A DNA stretch of 64,000 nt from Cavenderia fasciculata. Lineage: Eukaryota; Evosea; Eumycetozoa; Acytosteliales; Cavenderiaceae. The stretch is taken from NCBI RefSeq assembly GCF_000203815.1, contig NW_004457737.1, positions 2,232,001-2,296,000 of the forward strand, in the 5' to 3' direction. Of the stretch, positions 1 to 11,100 are shown one piece after another. The notes beneath the pieces are model-generated. The model searched no databases and was not told the DNA's origin. It saw only the letters and a program-made list of their open reading frames with translations. Numbering within the stretch: position 1 is the stretch's first letter; each line of letters starts with the position of its first letter. The position numbers and the translations under genes are program-made.

Positions 1-230
1 ACATGAAGTGAAGCAACTCTCCTTTCATTCATTTCATTGTACAACCTATTGATCCCTAATTTATCTGTATCAATCATTCTTCTTGCAAACTGCGTACTCT
101 GTTGCTCAAGTCCAAAGAAAAAAAAATGAATTTTTTTGATTTTTCTTGTGGTGATCATTGAGTGAGCAACAGAGAATGAAAAGAGACTATTCGTATATTA
201 TATCCATTACAGTAGATTATATATATAAAG

Positions 231-708
231 ATGGCTTTCAAACAACAACCATTCGGTCAATGGGCCGCTTACCAAACTAAACACTTCTGGCCATTCATGG
301 TCGGTGCTCTCGTATGGGGTGCTCTCATCACCAAGGTACACATTGGTATCACTGGTACGTAGTTTATCTCTCTCTCTTAACATAACATCATCTTGATGTA
401 TACTACAAATATATTAACTGTTTCACTACTACTACTATTACATCTTTATCAATATATACAGATAAGAACAGAGCTGAATCAGGTAAATAACAGATAAGAA
501 CAAGAATTATGCATATGATTGATGAAATGCGAAAAGAATCGATATTGAAAAAGAGAAGATAGAATAAGAAAGAATAATTATTGACACATTTATCTTCATA
601 TCTATCTATTATATATCTCTATCTATCTATCTATTAGCCTACTATGAAAAGACTCAAAGACTTACTCACCCAGAGAAGTTCCAAGGTCACGGTCACGGTC
701 ACCACTAA
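231..708 (+). CDS. Putative mitochondrial F1Fo ATP synthase small subunit (Atp18/j-like)
   Basis: Three exons, 231-354, 462-482 and 638-708, join in frame to a 71-residue protein. Introns are GTACGT...CAG and GTAAAT...TAG. The protein has a short N-terminal amphipathic part, one hydrophobic segment at about residues 18-38 containing a HFWPFMVGALVWG core, then a charged tail ending in GHGHGHH. A Trp-Pro-Phe entry into a single membrane helix followed by a short soluble tail is the pattern of subunit j/i (Atp18) of the mitochondrial ATP synthase, which sits in the membrane Fo part at the dimer interface. The assignment rests on this short motif and on size only. Other small inner-membrane subunits are possible. 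The middle exon is only 21 nt. The start is the first ATG after an AT-rich leader. Confidence 0.55.
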
Positions 709-1497
709 ACTTGGTAGATTTCATATTCCATTCATATAAATATCATGTTTGCTGAGAAACGACAAACAACAACAGTATTATTAGTAATGCACCGATTAAT
801 CAAGCAATACAATATGATAATATCAAAGCAAGCTGGTATTTAATAGAACTAATAAACAGTGTATCAAAAAATTATATATCAAAACAATCAGCAACAATAT
901 TAGTCAGTAATAACAATGTGGATAAATAACATCGACAGAAGAAAGAAAGAAAGACATGGAATTTACAAAAGAAAAATGTTTAATCTAAAAAGTTAAATTG
1001 ATAATGAATATATATATGAACATCAACCAAAAGAGGAGAAGACAAGATCACGACATTGCCATCATGTGATACTCTCTCTTTTGTTTCATATGATATTTTC
1101 AATCAACTCTTCCTTTTTAGATAAGAAAATTTATGTATATGTGTATCTGTACGTCTTTTTTTTGAAAAGGGTGCCTTGTTTTATCTATCTCTTTTCATCC
1201 AATCCATGAATCCAATTTAAAATGGTTATTATTATTTGTTGTTGTTGTTGTTGTGTGCTTGTGTTATTTCATCCATTTATGTACATAATAACAATAATAT
1301 TTTTAAAAGATTGGTAATATGTAATTCCCATTTGTTGTTGTTGTTGTTTGTTGTTGTTTGTTGTTGTTTGTTGTTAAATCCCTCCCCCACCTTTGATAGA
1401 TAGATATTGTTACTATCCATCCAATCCATAATACACTATTATTATTCCACAACGTTCATTATATATCTACTATTATTATTATTATTATTATTATTTT
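709..1497. other. Intergenic, convergent 3' ends
   Basis: AT-rich spacer between two converging genes. It contains TTG/GTT triplet runs near 1231-1375 and an ATT run just before the SNARE stop. I see no coding or RNA gene. Confidence 0.6.
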
Positions 1498-2200
1498 TTA
1501 AACTGCCATCGCCAATACACTAACAACGATTAAAACCAAAAATAATACACAAATAATGATCCAATAGGGAGTTGTCTTTGCATCTTGAGTTAAACGAACC
1601 AAACTCTTGTTTGCATTCCTTAGTCTACCATGAGTGCTATCTACATGTGAATTCAAATCATCCAACATTATACTCTGTGATTCTGCTTCAGAGCCTATAC
1701 CAATTGCCAATTCCTTTTGTCTTGTGACACTATATGATAATGAATCCAACAATTGATCTTGTTCTATAAAAAGTGAACATTATATAATGTTATGTGTTAA
1801 CAAGATTTATAATATAATATCTATCACTTGAGTCGACATACCTTTCATAACTTGAGTATTTCTATCTAATATTTGATTGTTTGAATATGATGAAGACTCT
1901 TCTGTCTCTTTTACTCCCCACTTTCTATTACCATTGTTATTATTATTGTTTGTTGCACCTTCGAATAATAGAGCACTCCTTAAAGTATAGGTAATTAAGT
2001 AATTATGTAAGTATGTATAGGGTGTGTATCAATCAATGTATGTATAATACAAACTTTGCAGCATCTGATAAATAAGGTTGATTGAAATTAGGTTTATTAC
2101 TATTATTGTTGTTATTGTTATTGTTATTGTATCCACTTCCACCTCCACTTCCATTTCCCCAATTATTATAATTGCCACTATTATTATTATTATTGTACAT
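1498..2200 (-). CDS. Qc-SNARE, syntaxin-8/Bet1-like
   Basis: Three exons on the minus strand: 2200-2055, 1978-1842 and 1763-1498, giving 182 residues. The N-terminus is Asn/Gly-rich. A SNARE helix follows, from about LLDSLSYSVTRQKELAIGIG through SQSIMLDDLNSHVDSTHGRL, then one C-terminal membrane anchor (YWIIICVLFLVLIVVSVLAM). The central-layer glutamine is the Q of the AESQSIMLDDL stretch, matching the ...EQNEIIDDL... region of syntaxin 8. The protein would act in endosomal or ER-Golgi membrane fusion as the Qc partner of a four-helix bundle. The first donor is GTTTGT rather than the nearby GTATTA, because only this keeps the frame (AAK|SALLFEG). The family is clear; syntaxin 8 against Bet1 is not settled. 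Confidence 0.82.
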
Positions 2201-3015
2201 CTTGTTTGTTTGTTCTTGTTTTACTCTCTTTTCTTCTTCTTTTTTTTAAACCTATCTATCTACTATACTAGTAAACAAAAAACCAACTCTCTTATTCTTG
2301 TTTGTTGTGTGAATATATCTTTCTCTCTCTCTCTTTGTAATGAATGAATGAATGAAAAAAAAGTAATAATTAATTACCAAACACACATCCGCTCACGAGA
2401 AGTCATTTAATATTTTTTTTTTATCCTATCTCTTGAAAATTGGGGATCGTGGTCAATCGACTGTTCTGTCTGTCTAATCTCAAGGTTTAGTCACTCCTAC
2501 TGCTACTCGATCCATAAAATACTTCAAAGAATTCATTGACAAGAGAATGAGAGAACAGTGACGATGGATGATACAAAGTAGTAAGTTCATGATATGATAT
2601 GATATGATGATGGTTGAATGAACATTCCAAGGAATGATTTATATTGCTTATCGATATCTTATGTAGTACTAACCAACCCAACCAACCAACTTCTTCATCC
2701 AAAAAATAAATACAAATAACTTAATTTATTCAGTTATTTGTGCAAAACTAAACTAATCCAATGATTGTTCTTGAGAACTATATTTGTCGTTGGACAATGC
2801 AAGGGGGACAATAATAACAAAAGTCAATATAACGAAGTTCGCCGTTGACTTGACGGGTCAAAAAAAAAACTTGAGTCAGTTCAACTCACTTTGACCCACC
2901 AATTCTAAAAGCAAAGCTTCTTTGTTTAATTTTAGTATACTTACATCCTCCAATATATTTATATATTTATCTTATCTTTTTTTTAGATATCTTATACAGT
3001 ATTACCAACATCACA
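2201..3015. other. Intergenic, divergent promoters
   Basis: This spacer separates the SNARE gene (minus) from the RAMP4 gene (plus). It is T-rich near 2225-2250 and 2410-2425, and holds a GC-richer cluster at 2846-2898 described separately. A short minus-strand open frame at 2487-2702 has no family signal and is not called. Confidence 0.5.
2846..2898. promoter_or_regulatory. TTGAC cluster with inverted repeat upstream of RAMP4 gene
   Basis: TTGAC occurs at 2846-2850 and 2851-2855. The second is part of a perfect dyad, TTGACGGGTCAA (2851-2862). GGGTCAAA (2856-2863) pairs with TTTGACCC (2891-2898), with TGAGT/ACTCA inside. The cluster lies about 120 bp upstream of the RAMP4 start. TTGAC is the core of the WRKY W-box, and dictyostelids have a WRKY factor; a regulatory role is inference. 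Confidence 0.3.
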
Positions 3016-3367
3016 ATGGTATGTCTTTTATGTCAACTACAACAAATATGATCTAAACATGTTCTAACTTTATCAACTCTTCTTCTTCTTACTTCCTTGT
3101 GTATAGCAATCACGTGTCCTCCGTCAAAAGTCTGAACGTATCAACCAATTGGCTGGTAAGAAGATGGAACAAAAGAAAAAGGAAGGTGGTATCTCTTTGA
3201 ATCCATATGTCCTTGGTTTCATCATCTTTGTTGTTGTTGGTTCATGTATGTATAGAAGAAGAAGAAGAAAAAGAAGAAAAAGACCTTTACCTTTTAAAGA
3301 TCTTTAATACTAATCATATTGTTATTGTTATATTATAGCCATCTTATCAATCTTCAAGGGTCAATAA
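3016..3367 (+). CDS. Stress-associated ER protein, RAMP4/SERP family
   Basis: Exons 3016-3018 (ATG only), 3107-3245 and 3339-3367 give a 56-residue protein. It has a basic N-terminus (QSRVLRQKSERINQLAGKK), a small linker (GGISLNPY) and one C-terminal hydrophobic helix (VLGFIIFVVVGSSILSIF). This is the shape and motif order of RAMP4/SERP1, a tail-anchored ER protein that binds the Sec61 translocon and the ribosome and helps newly made membrane proteins under stress. Length is slightly below the usual 60-66. The first intron follows directly after the start codon, so the first coding exon codes only methionine. Splices are GTATGT...TAG in both cases. Confidence 0.85.
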
Positions 3368-3732
3368 ACAAGATTAATCAAGTAAACCAATAAGAACAAA
3401 AGAACAATATAGAGGGAAAGGGACAAACAAATAGATATCTATTGATTAGATAGATAACTAATATAACACGGAATATCAAATAATAATAACCATAAGAACA
3501 ATTACAATGTTTTAAGCGTTGTAAATGTAACAAATAAATTAATGTATAAATAACTTATAATACCAAACTACATAGATATCTGATATGTGTGTCATTTTTG
3601 AAGATTCTTTCGTTTTATGCACAAGCGGATGAAAATTTGTCAAAACTTTATGATGTAGACCCTGAAACGAGATCATTGCATTTGTATTCATTTCAGTGTT
3701 ATTACTTTACAAGTACTTAGATAGATCTAGAG
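3368..3732. other. Intergenic
   Basis: AT-rich spacer between two plus-strand genes. No gene or clear structure seen. Confidence 0.6.
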
Positions 3733-4035
3733 ATGAATACTATTGTAAAGCAATCAACTTCAACATTGTACAGTGCAGCTGTATCATCATCATTGGGATT
3801 CCGTTTTATTGCTGGTGCAATCAAAAAGAATCAACCGATCGTTAGAAGAACTACTTGCATCTTGTCAAACGGTGCTACCATCCCAATCTATACTTCAATG
3901 CCATACGCAGAGGTTTGGAGATCATCTATCGATAGTTATAACACTAAACCAGATCATCAATTCGACAGCAAGTCAGAGACCAAGAAAAAGAAACAAATGA
4001 AGAGAGATTCAAGATTCCAAGATTACAAAAACTAA
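3733..4035 (+). CDS. Small basic protein, possibly a mitochondrial ribosomal protein (bL31m/mL55-like)
   Basis: Single exon, 100 residues, first ATG. The N-terminal 40 residues are Ser/Thr/Arg-rich without acidic residues, as expected for a mitochondrial targeting sequence. A short block follows (RRTTCILSNGATIPIYTSMP), resembling the beta-hairpin with 'LSNGATI' seen in organellar L31 and in MRPL55 proteins. The C-terminus is highly basic (KKKKQMKRDSR). Overall it fits a rapidly evolving mitoribosome subunit. Similarity is too short to choose the subunit, and a different mitochondrial protein is possible. Confidence 0.4.
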   Translation: MNTIVKQSTSTLYSAAVSSSLGFRFIAGAIKKNQPIVRRTTCILSNGATIPIYTSMPYAEVWRSSIDSYNTKPDHQFDSKSETKKKKQMKRDSRFQDYKN

Positions 4036-4375
4036 TCTAATCAAATACATACAACAAGATATATATACACACTTTTTAAATCCTACATTTGGATGCTATC
4101 ATGTACATGGCATCACATTAACAAAAGATTAGATGGATAGTCATAGTTAAACATATGACTATTTGTACACTATCACAAACACGACAACGACAACGACAAC
4201 GCATAAGAATATAATGAATGTACAAGGAATAAATCATTAACATTACAACAATCAATCAATCAACAAGTTGATTTGGAGAAAATGAAAAAGAAAGAACAAG
4301 ATATCTTGGATAGTCATAGTATTTAAATATTTTAATAGTAATACATTTATTTATTTTTGGATTTAGATTGATCAT
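4036..4375. other. Intergenic, convergent
   Basis: 3' spacer between a plus and a minus gene. It contains short ACAACG and CAAT triplet-like runs (about 4183-4265). Nothing else seen. Confidence 0.6.
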
Positions 4376-5374
4376 TTAATGTATCAATTGTTTCTTTTCA
4401 TTCTCTTCAATCTTTTTAATGTGTTCAAGTAAACCAGGAGTTTGAACTCTTCCAGCAAGGCGTGCAATTAAATCATTCTTTAACTTAAAGTTTGGTTGGT
4501 GAATATGGATATGTGTATGATGTGGTTTGACTGTATGGATATGTTGTTGTTGTATTTGTTGTAATAATGGTGATGATTCGGTTGTTGTGGTTGCTGTCGA
4601 TGTGGTTGGTTTCATATTGATAGTATGTTCAATTGGTTGGAAATGGTGTTGTTCATATTCCATCAATGCATCACTTGCTTGGAACATTTCATTTGGGTAG
4701 ACATTCAATAGTTTCTTTAGATTATTGGTACCCTTGATAGCCGTTAGATGAGAGTAGAGACGATAAATGTTATAGGCCAAAAACACATTTGGTCCAGGTA
4801 AAATGGTTGCAGCCACTGTGAATGGGATCATCAATGTATGAACGATAGACCAGAATTTATGATACGATGCACGTTGACGTACTACTACACCAGTATATTT
4901 AAATGCTCTTCTTTCACCCAAATTACTTGGGTATAATATTTTAAATAATGTCTCGGACGAAGACGATGAAGTTGACGTTGAAGTTGATTGTTGTTGTTTA
5001 TCAACGATAAAATCTTCAACATTGATAGATGAGAATTGTTGAAAGATTGCTTCTTCTGGATGTATCTTTGATTCCAAGTAGATGAGTAGTTGTTTGAGAC
5101 GACCTTTGACTCCGACACCTTCTGACGCTTCGTCAATCTCGCGTCTTGACTCTACAGCCTTTGCTTTGGTGTATGCGACGGCACCTTGCAACCGCTTCAT
5201 CATACTTCGTTGCGACGACTCTTGTTTCTTGCTAGCTGGGTCAGTGTCATCCATAACCATGTCGGCTGCATTTGAAGACTCGACCGACAACGACGCCTTG
5301 TTTGCAATAAACTCTGCCTTTTCACTATACAATGTCCATCTTCTCTGTGATATTCTAACTAGAAATACTCTCAT
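4376..5374 (-). CDS. Mitochondrial K+/H+ exchange-related protein (Mit_KHE1 family)
   Basis: Single exon, 332 residues, starting MRVFLVRISQRRW. The C-terminal half carries a conserved block with KFWSIVHTLMIPFTVAATIL, then PGPNVFLAYNIYRLYSHL, two closely spaced hydrophobic stretches around a Pro-Gly-Pro-Asn turn. This is the signature of the fungal YDL183C/Mit_KHE1 family of inner-membrane proteins linked to mitochondrial K+/H+ exchange. The N-terminal part has a predicted helix (RLKQLLIYLESKIHP); low-complexity Ser/Thr and His-rich inserts are typical of dictyostelid proteins. The N-terminus is basic, consistent with mitochondrial import. Family membership is fairly secure; transport activity is not shown. 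Confidence 0.7.
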   Translation of the reverse strand: MRVFLVRISQRRWTLYSEKAEFIANKASLSVESSNAADMVMDDTDPASKKQESSQRSMMKRLQGAVAYTKAKAVESRREIDEASEGVGVKGRLKQLLIYLESKIHPEEAIFQQFSSINVEDFIVDKQQQSTSTSTSSSSSETLFKILYPSNLGERRAFKYTGVVVRQRASYHKFWSIVHTLMIPFTVAATILPGPNVFLAYNIYRLYSHLTAIKGTNNLKKLLNVYPNEMFQASDALMEYEQHHFQPIEHTINMKPTTSTATTTTESSPLLQQIQQQHIHTVKPHHTHIHIHQPNFKLKNDLIARLAGRVQTPGLLEHIKKIEENEKKQLIH

Positions 5375-5647
5375 TCTTTATATATATATATATACAAATA
5401 TAGATAGATAGATAGATAGACAAGAGGGTGTACACGAATGAATATATAAATAATATTATAGATATTTATGTTGGGAGAATGAAAAAACTTATTCTTCATG
5501 TCCCCCAAACTAACTGAACCGACCCCCACCTAAATATTTTAATATTTGTATCATACCGATTTGTATTTGTTCGTTTCGAATAGTCATCTTCATCTCATCA
5601 TCTGATCCAATCGATCAATCGATCAAATTAAGCAATAATATAAAGAG
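5375..5647. promoter_or_regulatory. Short bidirectional promoter region
   Basis: A 273-bp spacer separates the starts of the divergent KHE-like gene and the 5648 gene. It holds TA repeats (5380-5395), GATA repeats (5401-5421) and AT-rich boxes. Both genes must draw their core promoters from this stretch. Confidence 0.5.
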
Positions 5648-6755
5648 ATGGTCAAGAGAAAAGATAAAGATACAACAACAAAGACGACTGATGCAATTCC
5701 AACAACATCGTCGTCATCGTCGTCGACTGCTGATACAACAGCAACTACTACAAACAAGGAGAAGAATGGAGTACTAAGTGCAAAAAAGATGAGAGGGTAT
5801 AAGAGAATGTTTCAGGCATTTGCCAATGATGATATAGAAACTAATCAAAGTATGATATATACAACAACAACAATACTTGAAGTTACATTGATGATGATGA
5901 TGAATGACTAATTAATTCAATCTTTTGAATTAAAAAGAATTATCAGAGACATGGGACTTGTATCAGAGATATGGACAACAGGAGATTGGAGACATTAGTA
6001 ACCCGTCGTTAGAATATTTAAATGAAATACAAAAAGGTGTCTCTTTTAAATTGGTCGAGAGATATAAATCAAAGTATCAAAAGAATCAAAAGGTTACGTC
6101 AACCATCGACCATAAAATGAGACAAGTGTATGACAGTGAACAACTTGTTGGTGGCGACAATAACAACAATAACACTAATCAAACAACAAACAAAAAAAGA
6201 AAATCAAGAAACGACAATGAAAGTGATGACGAAGATGAGGAAGAAGAAGAAGAAGAAGAAGTACAAAGTGATGATAGTCAAGAAGATGAAAGCGAACAAG
6301 AGTATAGGAGTAGTAGTAGTAGTAGTGATGAAGATTCATCTGATGATGATGAAGAAGATCGAAATAGTCGAAAAACAACCATATCAACAACAAATAATAA
6401 TAATAATAATAATGACAACTCTCAACTCATTCCAACGATTGATGAATACGTTGAAAGGGAGAGATACAATAGATACCCATTAAGTAGAGTCAGCCTATAC
6501 TCTAGAAATGTTGAAAGAAAGTGTGGTCCTGAAATATTAATGGCACTTGGTATGATCAACAAATTAATTAATCAATCACCCCTCTACCTCCTCTCCTCTC
6601 CTCCTCTACACGAACCCTGCCACCCCCTAACCCCCACAAATCGAACCGTTTCAACTTACTAATCGACCGATGTTTGTCTATTACTATTAGGTATCTTTCA
6701 ACAACAATATTTAATTCAACTTATCCAATCTATCAAGCCATCAAACAATGAATGA
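5648..6755 (+). CDS. Unrecognised acidic, probably nuclear protein
   Basis: Exons 5648-5849, 5947-6549 and 6691-6755 give 289 residues; both introns begin GTATGA. The N-terminus is Thr/Ser-rich. It is followed by a conserved-looking helical segment (KKMRGYKRMFQAFANDD, then WDLYQRYGQQEIGDISNP) and a long Asp/Glu/Ser tract. A final block, with IDEYVERERYNRYPLSRVSL, continues into CGPEILMALGIFQQQYL. The acidic tract next to KKRK suggests a nuclear chromatin or ribosome-biogenesis factor, but I do not recognise a family. Without the last intron the frame would run into a Pro/Ser-rich tail unlike the rest, which supports the three-exon model. Confidence 0.6.
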
Positions 6756-8178
6756 ATGAATGAACGAACGAGGAATGAACCACTTTCAAAGCGAACATCA
6801 TCATCGTCATCATGTCTCCTACTAGTACTAGTCCCATTCCTCTTCTTCTTCCTAATCTAGTAAGTTTACAGTGAGGGAACATTTAACATTTCAACCAATC
6901 AGCCAACCATTATATATATATATATATCTCTATATCTAGAGTTGTTCATCAGCTATATAGATTCCCTTTCCGGAAATTGTGTGTTTATATTATTATCCTA
7001 ATAGTTGGACACAAAAAGTTTTATCAGAGCAGCAGATGGAAAAAACGAGAAGCTATGAAAAGAAAAGAAGAGGGAGAGGAAGAAACCAAGAAGAAGAGGA
7101 AATACTTATAAATTTAAATCAATCAATCATCTCGTTGAAAACAACAATTTTGTTATAATAATAATAATAATAATAGTTAATATATTAGATATGATTATTA
7201 TGGATATATAGTTATAACGTTTGACATTAAAGAATAATAAATAGTTCACCAATCATCAAAAAGAAATAAGAGAAAGGAGAAAAAAAAAATAAGAGATAAA
7301 GATAGAGATAGAGATAAACCTTTACTTGTATATTATATATATATGGTACAAGTTTTAAAAGGAGTAATATAAGATAAACTAGTTCTCTTTTTTTTTCTTT
7401 TTTTTAAATTTAAAAAGAGGAATATTAAAAAAGGGAGGGAGCACCATCAAATTAAGAATAAGTTGGAAACATCATCATCATCATCATCATCGATACCGTG
7501 ATAGGAAAACTAAAAGGTAGGTCAGAAACTCATTTCCTTTCATAGTAGTCCTGTTCCCCTCATCACATCATCTTACCCCCCCACACACATTCATTACCCA
7601 CTATCTCACATACACATTTTATATTTCCCCGACTGATGTCCAGATGAGGAGATGATCATCTGCGACTTGTAAAAGATCATATGCATGATGTTCCTTAGTG
7701 CCCCCCATTTTTACACTTCAAACAATCATTGGTATATTTTTTAATTTTAAAATGATTTAAATTTACCAATACCATTTATTTATTTCCATTTTAATCCATT
7801 GGTAAATATAATAGTAGAATTTTCTTACCTACCCTAATTTAAAATATAAATTCAATATATATATAGTTTGTTGGTTTGGTTGGTTAGTTGATTATCAAAA
7901 CAATATTATTATTATTATTAATTTCCATTGTATAAACTAATTATTCTTATTATTATTTGTATATTTCTTTTTTATTTATCTATCCATCCATCCACTATTT
8001 ATCTATATAATTTTATCTTTTAATCTTTTCATTTTAGACTAATTCTATTATTGTTATTATTATTATTGTCAACAACAATAATAATAATGGTGATTAATAA
8101 TTGTCATCATTGTCATCTATAAATTAATTAATTTATAATTCCTTTTCTTTTTATTTTATTTCTTTCACAACACACAAG
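6756..8178. other. Long intergenic region
   Basis: 1.4 kb of AT-rich sequence with TCATCA, ATT and GATA runs, and poly-T near 7385-7405. A 12-bp palindrome, AGATGATCATCT, lies near 7650. It is presumably the promoter and leader of the 8179 gene. No coding region seen. Confidence 0.5.
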
Positions 8179-11100
8179 ATGATAAATAATAATCATTCAC
8201 CAAGAAATCCTCTTGGATTTTTTTCACTTCTCAACAATGATCAACCAAACAACAACACCACCACCTCCATTTCAAGCACAAGTACCACTACTTCTGCCAA
8301 TCATGTTTTATCATCACCAAACAAGTCCAAACAGCAGGCTGAAGAAACCCATGAAAAGTATATGGTTTCATACAAGGTATCTGAATGTTCAAAACATTTA
8401 ACTTGTAAAAATGATAGAGATTGGTAAATATCAAAATTAAATTAAAAAAAAAAAAACAAAAAAGAAAGTATCCATTTTATTAATTATTTTATTATTTATT
8501 ATTATACAGTTTCTTTTATCACAAAATCGAAGAAAAGAGAAGATGTCCATTTGATCTAAATGGAAACTTAGTTTATTCCCACCTCCTTTGTCCAGAAAAA
8601 TGTGATAAAGTTAATGTATGACAATCAAATCACAACAAACAATTAATTATAATTTAACCAATATAATAATATTAATCTCTTTTATTTTATTTCTTTTTTT
8701 TTTATTCTTTTTTATTTAGTGTAAATTTTCACATAATGATGTAGAAGTTATGTACCATCCAACAATCTATAAAACCAAGATGTGTAATGATTTCGCGAGT
8801 AGCACAAATAAGTGTAAAAAGGGACGTTGGTGTGCCTTTGCCCATGGTGAATTGGATCTTCGTGTTGTGTCTAGATCAGATGGAGGAGTGAATGGTTCAA
8901 ATGTATCTTCATCGCCATCAAGAGTATCACCAACTTCCAAGCAATCCCATCACAATGGAAGCAGTCCATCAAAGTCACCTTATTCTGGTAAATCCATTGG
9001 TAATAATAATAATAATAATGGAAGATTCTCAAAGTCCAACAACAATAATGGTCACAGCCACAACAATAATAGTCATAGCAACAACATTAATAATTCCAAC
9101 AATGGTTTATTATTCAATCAATCACCAACATTATTAACAACTAATATTTCAAATTCTAAATATTATCCTGATCATTATGATCCAATTGCTATTGGTAATT
9201 TATTAAGTGTAGGTAAACAACATATAATGATAAATAATTGCAATATAATAATATATATTTATTAATTTATTAATTTTTTATTTTTATATAGAATGATATA
9301 ATTAGATTTGGAACTTTAAAGATTGATAAAAATGATAAACCATATGCATATGTTGATACAAATATGCTACCTGAAGATATATTGGCAACAATGGACGGTA
9401 TCAAGAAAGAAAAGATTGGTATTTTAAATCAATTTCATAGAAATCGTGCCATGGATGGTGATATTGTTGTTATCAAGTTGGACGGTTTGGATCAACAACC
9501 ATCACCACCATCACAACCATTACAAGATTCAAACGAAAGTGAAAACTTGTTTAAAGAATTGGCTGCTCTTGGAAATGGCTCCAACTCGTCATTGAGCAAC
9601 GAACAATCCAATCATCAAACCATACCCATTGGCATTCAAGAAAAGTGGAGAACTGGTTCAGTTATTGCAATTTTAAAATCCAATCACAAGACTGTCTACT
9701 CGTGCACGTTTAACAAACAAGTTGGTGACGTGCTCTATTTTACTCCATTGTTGGATAAAAAGGTTGAATGTATTTTGGTCAAACATCCACAAAGAACCAT
9801 CTTTAATCCTTCTCACTCTACATTTTATAAAATTGAAACTCAACTCTTATGGCCAACCAATTACCCTTTTGTTATTGGAGAAATTAAAGAAACCTATCAA
9901 TCTCATGATGAATTGGAACAAGAAATAATGGTAACCAAATCAAATCAAATCAAATCAAATATCATCTTTAATCAATTAATATTAATTAATTATTTTATTT
10001 TATTTTACCTATTATTTTTACCTTTAGTCATTAAGTTTAGAAAATGGTTTAAATGGTGAATTCTCAGAGGCACTTCAATTACAAGTTCTTGGCCTCAGAA
10101 ACAATATAAATACTGTCAAAAGAAAGGATTTGCGTAACTTTCTTACTTTTTCGATTCATCCAATCCAACAAGACATTCCAGTTTGCTTTTCGTGTGAACT
10201 GTTACCAAATGGAAATGTTAAAGTATGTAATAAGAAAGAGATTAATATTGATCAATATATTGGTATAAAGAACATATGTATTAATTTTATTTATTTCTTT
10301 CTTTCCTTTTTATTTGTATTTTTATTTAGTATTATACACATATTATTGATATTACAAATTATATTAAACCAAAAACATTTACAGACATTGAAGCAGCAAA
10401 CCGTGGATTTCACATTGATATGGGATCGTATTCATATCCATTACTACCAACCGAACTCAAAGAACAACTTTCACTGACACCTGGAAAGGACCAATATGCC
10501 ATCACCGTCGATTGGGAGCTATCAGAGAGTAACATTGTCAATACCAACATTTATTTTTCAGTCATCAACTCCAAGTGTAACCTGACCTATGCTCAATGTC
10601 AATCGTATCTCGAACCCAATGGTGTTATCGTCGGCTCTCCAAACCATGATTTAGTGGAATCTTTAAAGAGAATGTTTACAGGATTGAATCATTTCTATTT
10701 GTATTATGCCAAGAATACCTATGAATATCCACCTGTCAACTTTAGTTCTCAAGACCACTCGTTTATCTATACCATGGTGGAACAGATGAAGGTCATCTCC
10801 AACTATATCACTGGCAATATCACTCCTCTACCAAACCATCATTTTATTTATAAATGTTCTACTACAACTCCTCCTGCTTCCATCATCGACGAACTATTGG
10901 ATACTGCCAAGACTCACAACATTGTCTTTCCTACCATCTGTTCAAAGCAAAAGGATACCATCACACTACAAGATATCGTTGGAGATTTAAAATCTCATTA
11001 TCCACAAGGTTTAAATTATTTTCTATTTAAAATTGTAAAATTAATTAAATATCTTGGTATGTATAAAATATAAAAAAAACAAAAACAAAACAATATTTAT

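Noticed and set aside
1-230. Possible RNA gene or exon at the window start
   Set aside because: No tRNA boxes or coding pattern; it reads as promoter and leader of the first gene.
2078-2347. Plus-strand frame over the SNARE gene's first exon
   Set aside because: Antisense shadow of the Asn-rich N-terminus; it consists of Ile/Val/Ser runs made by ATT/GTT repeats.
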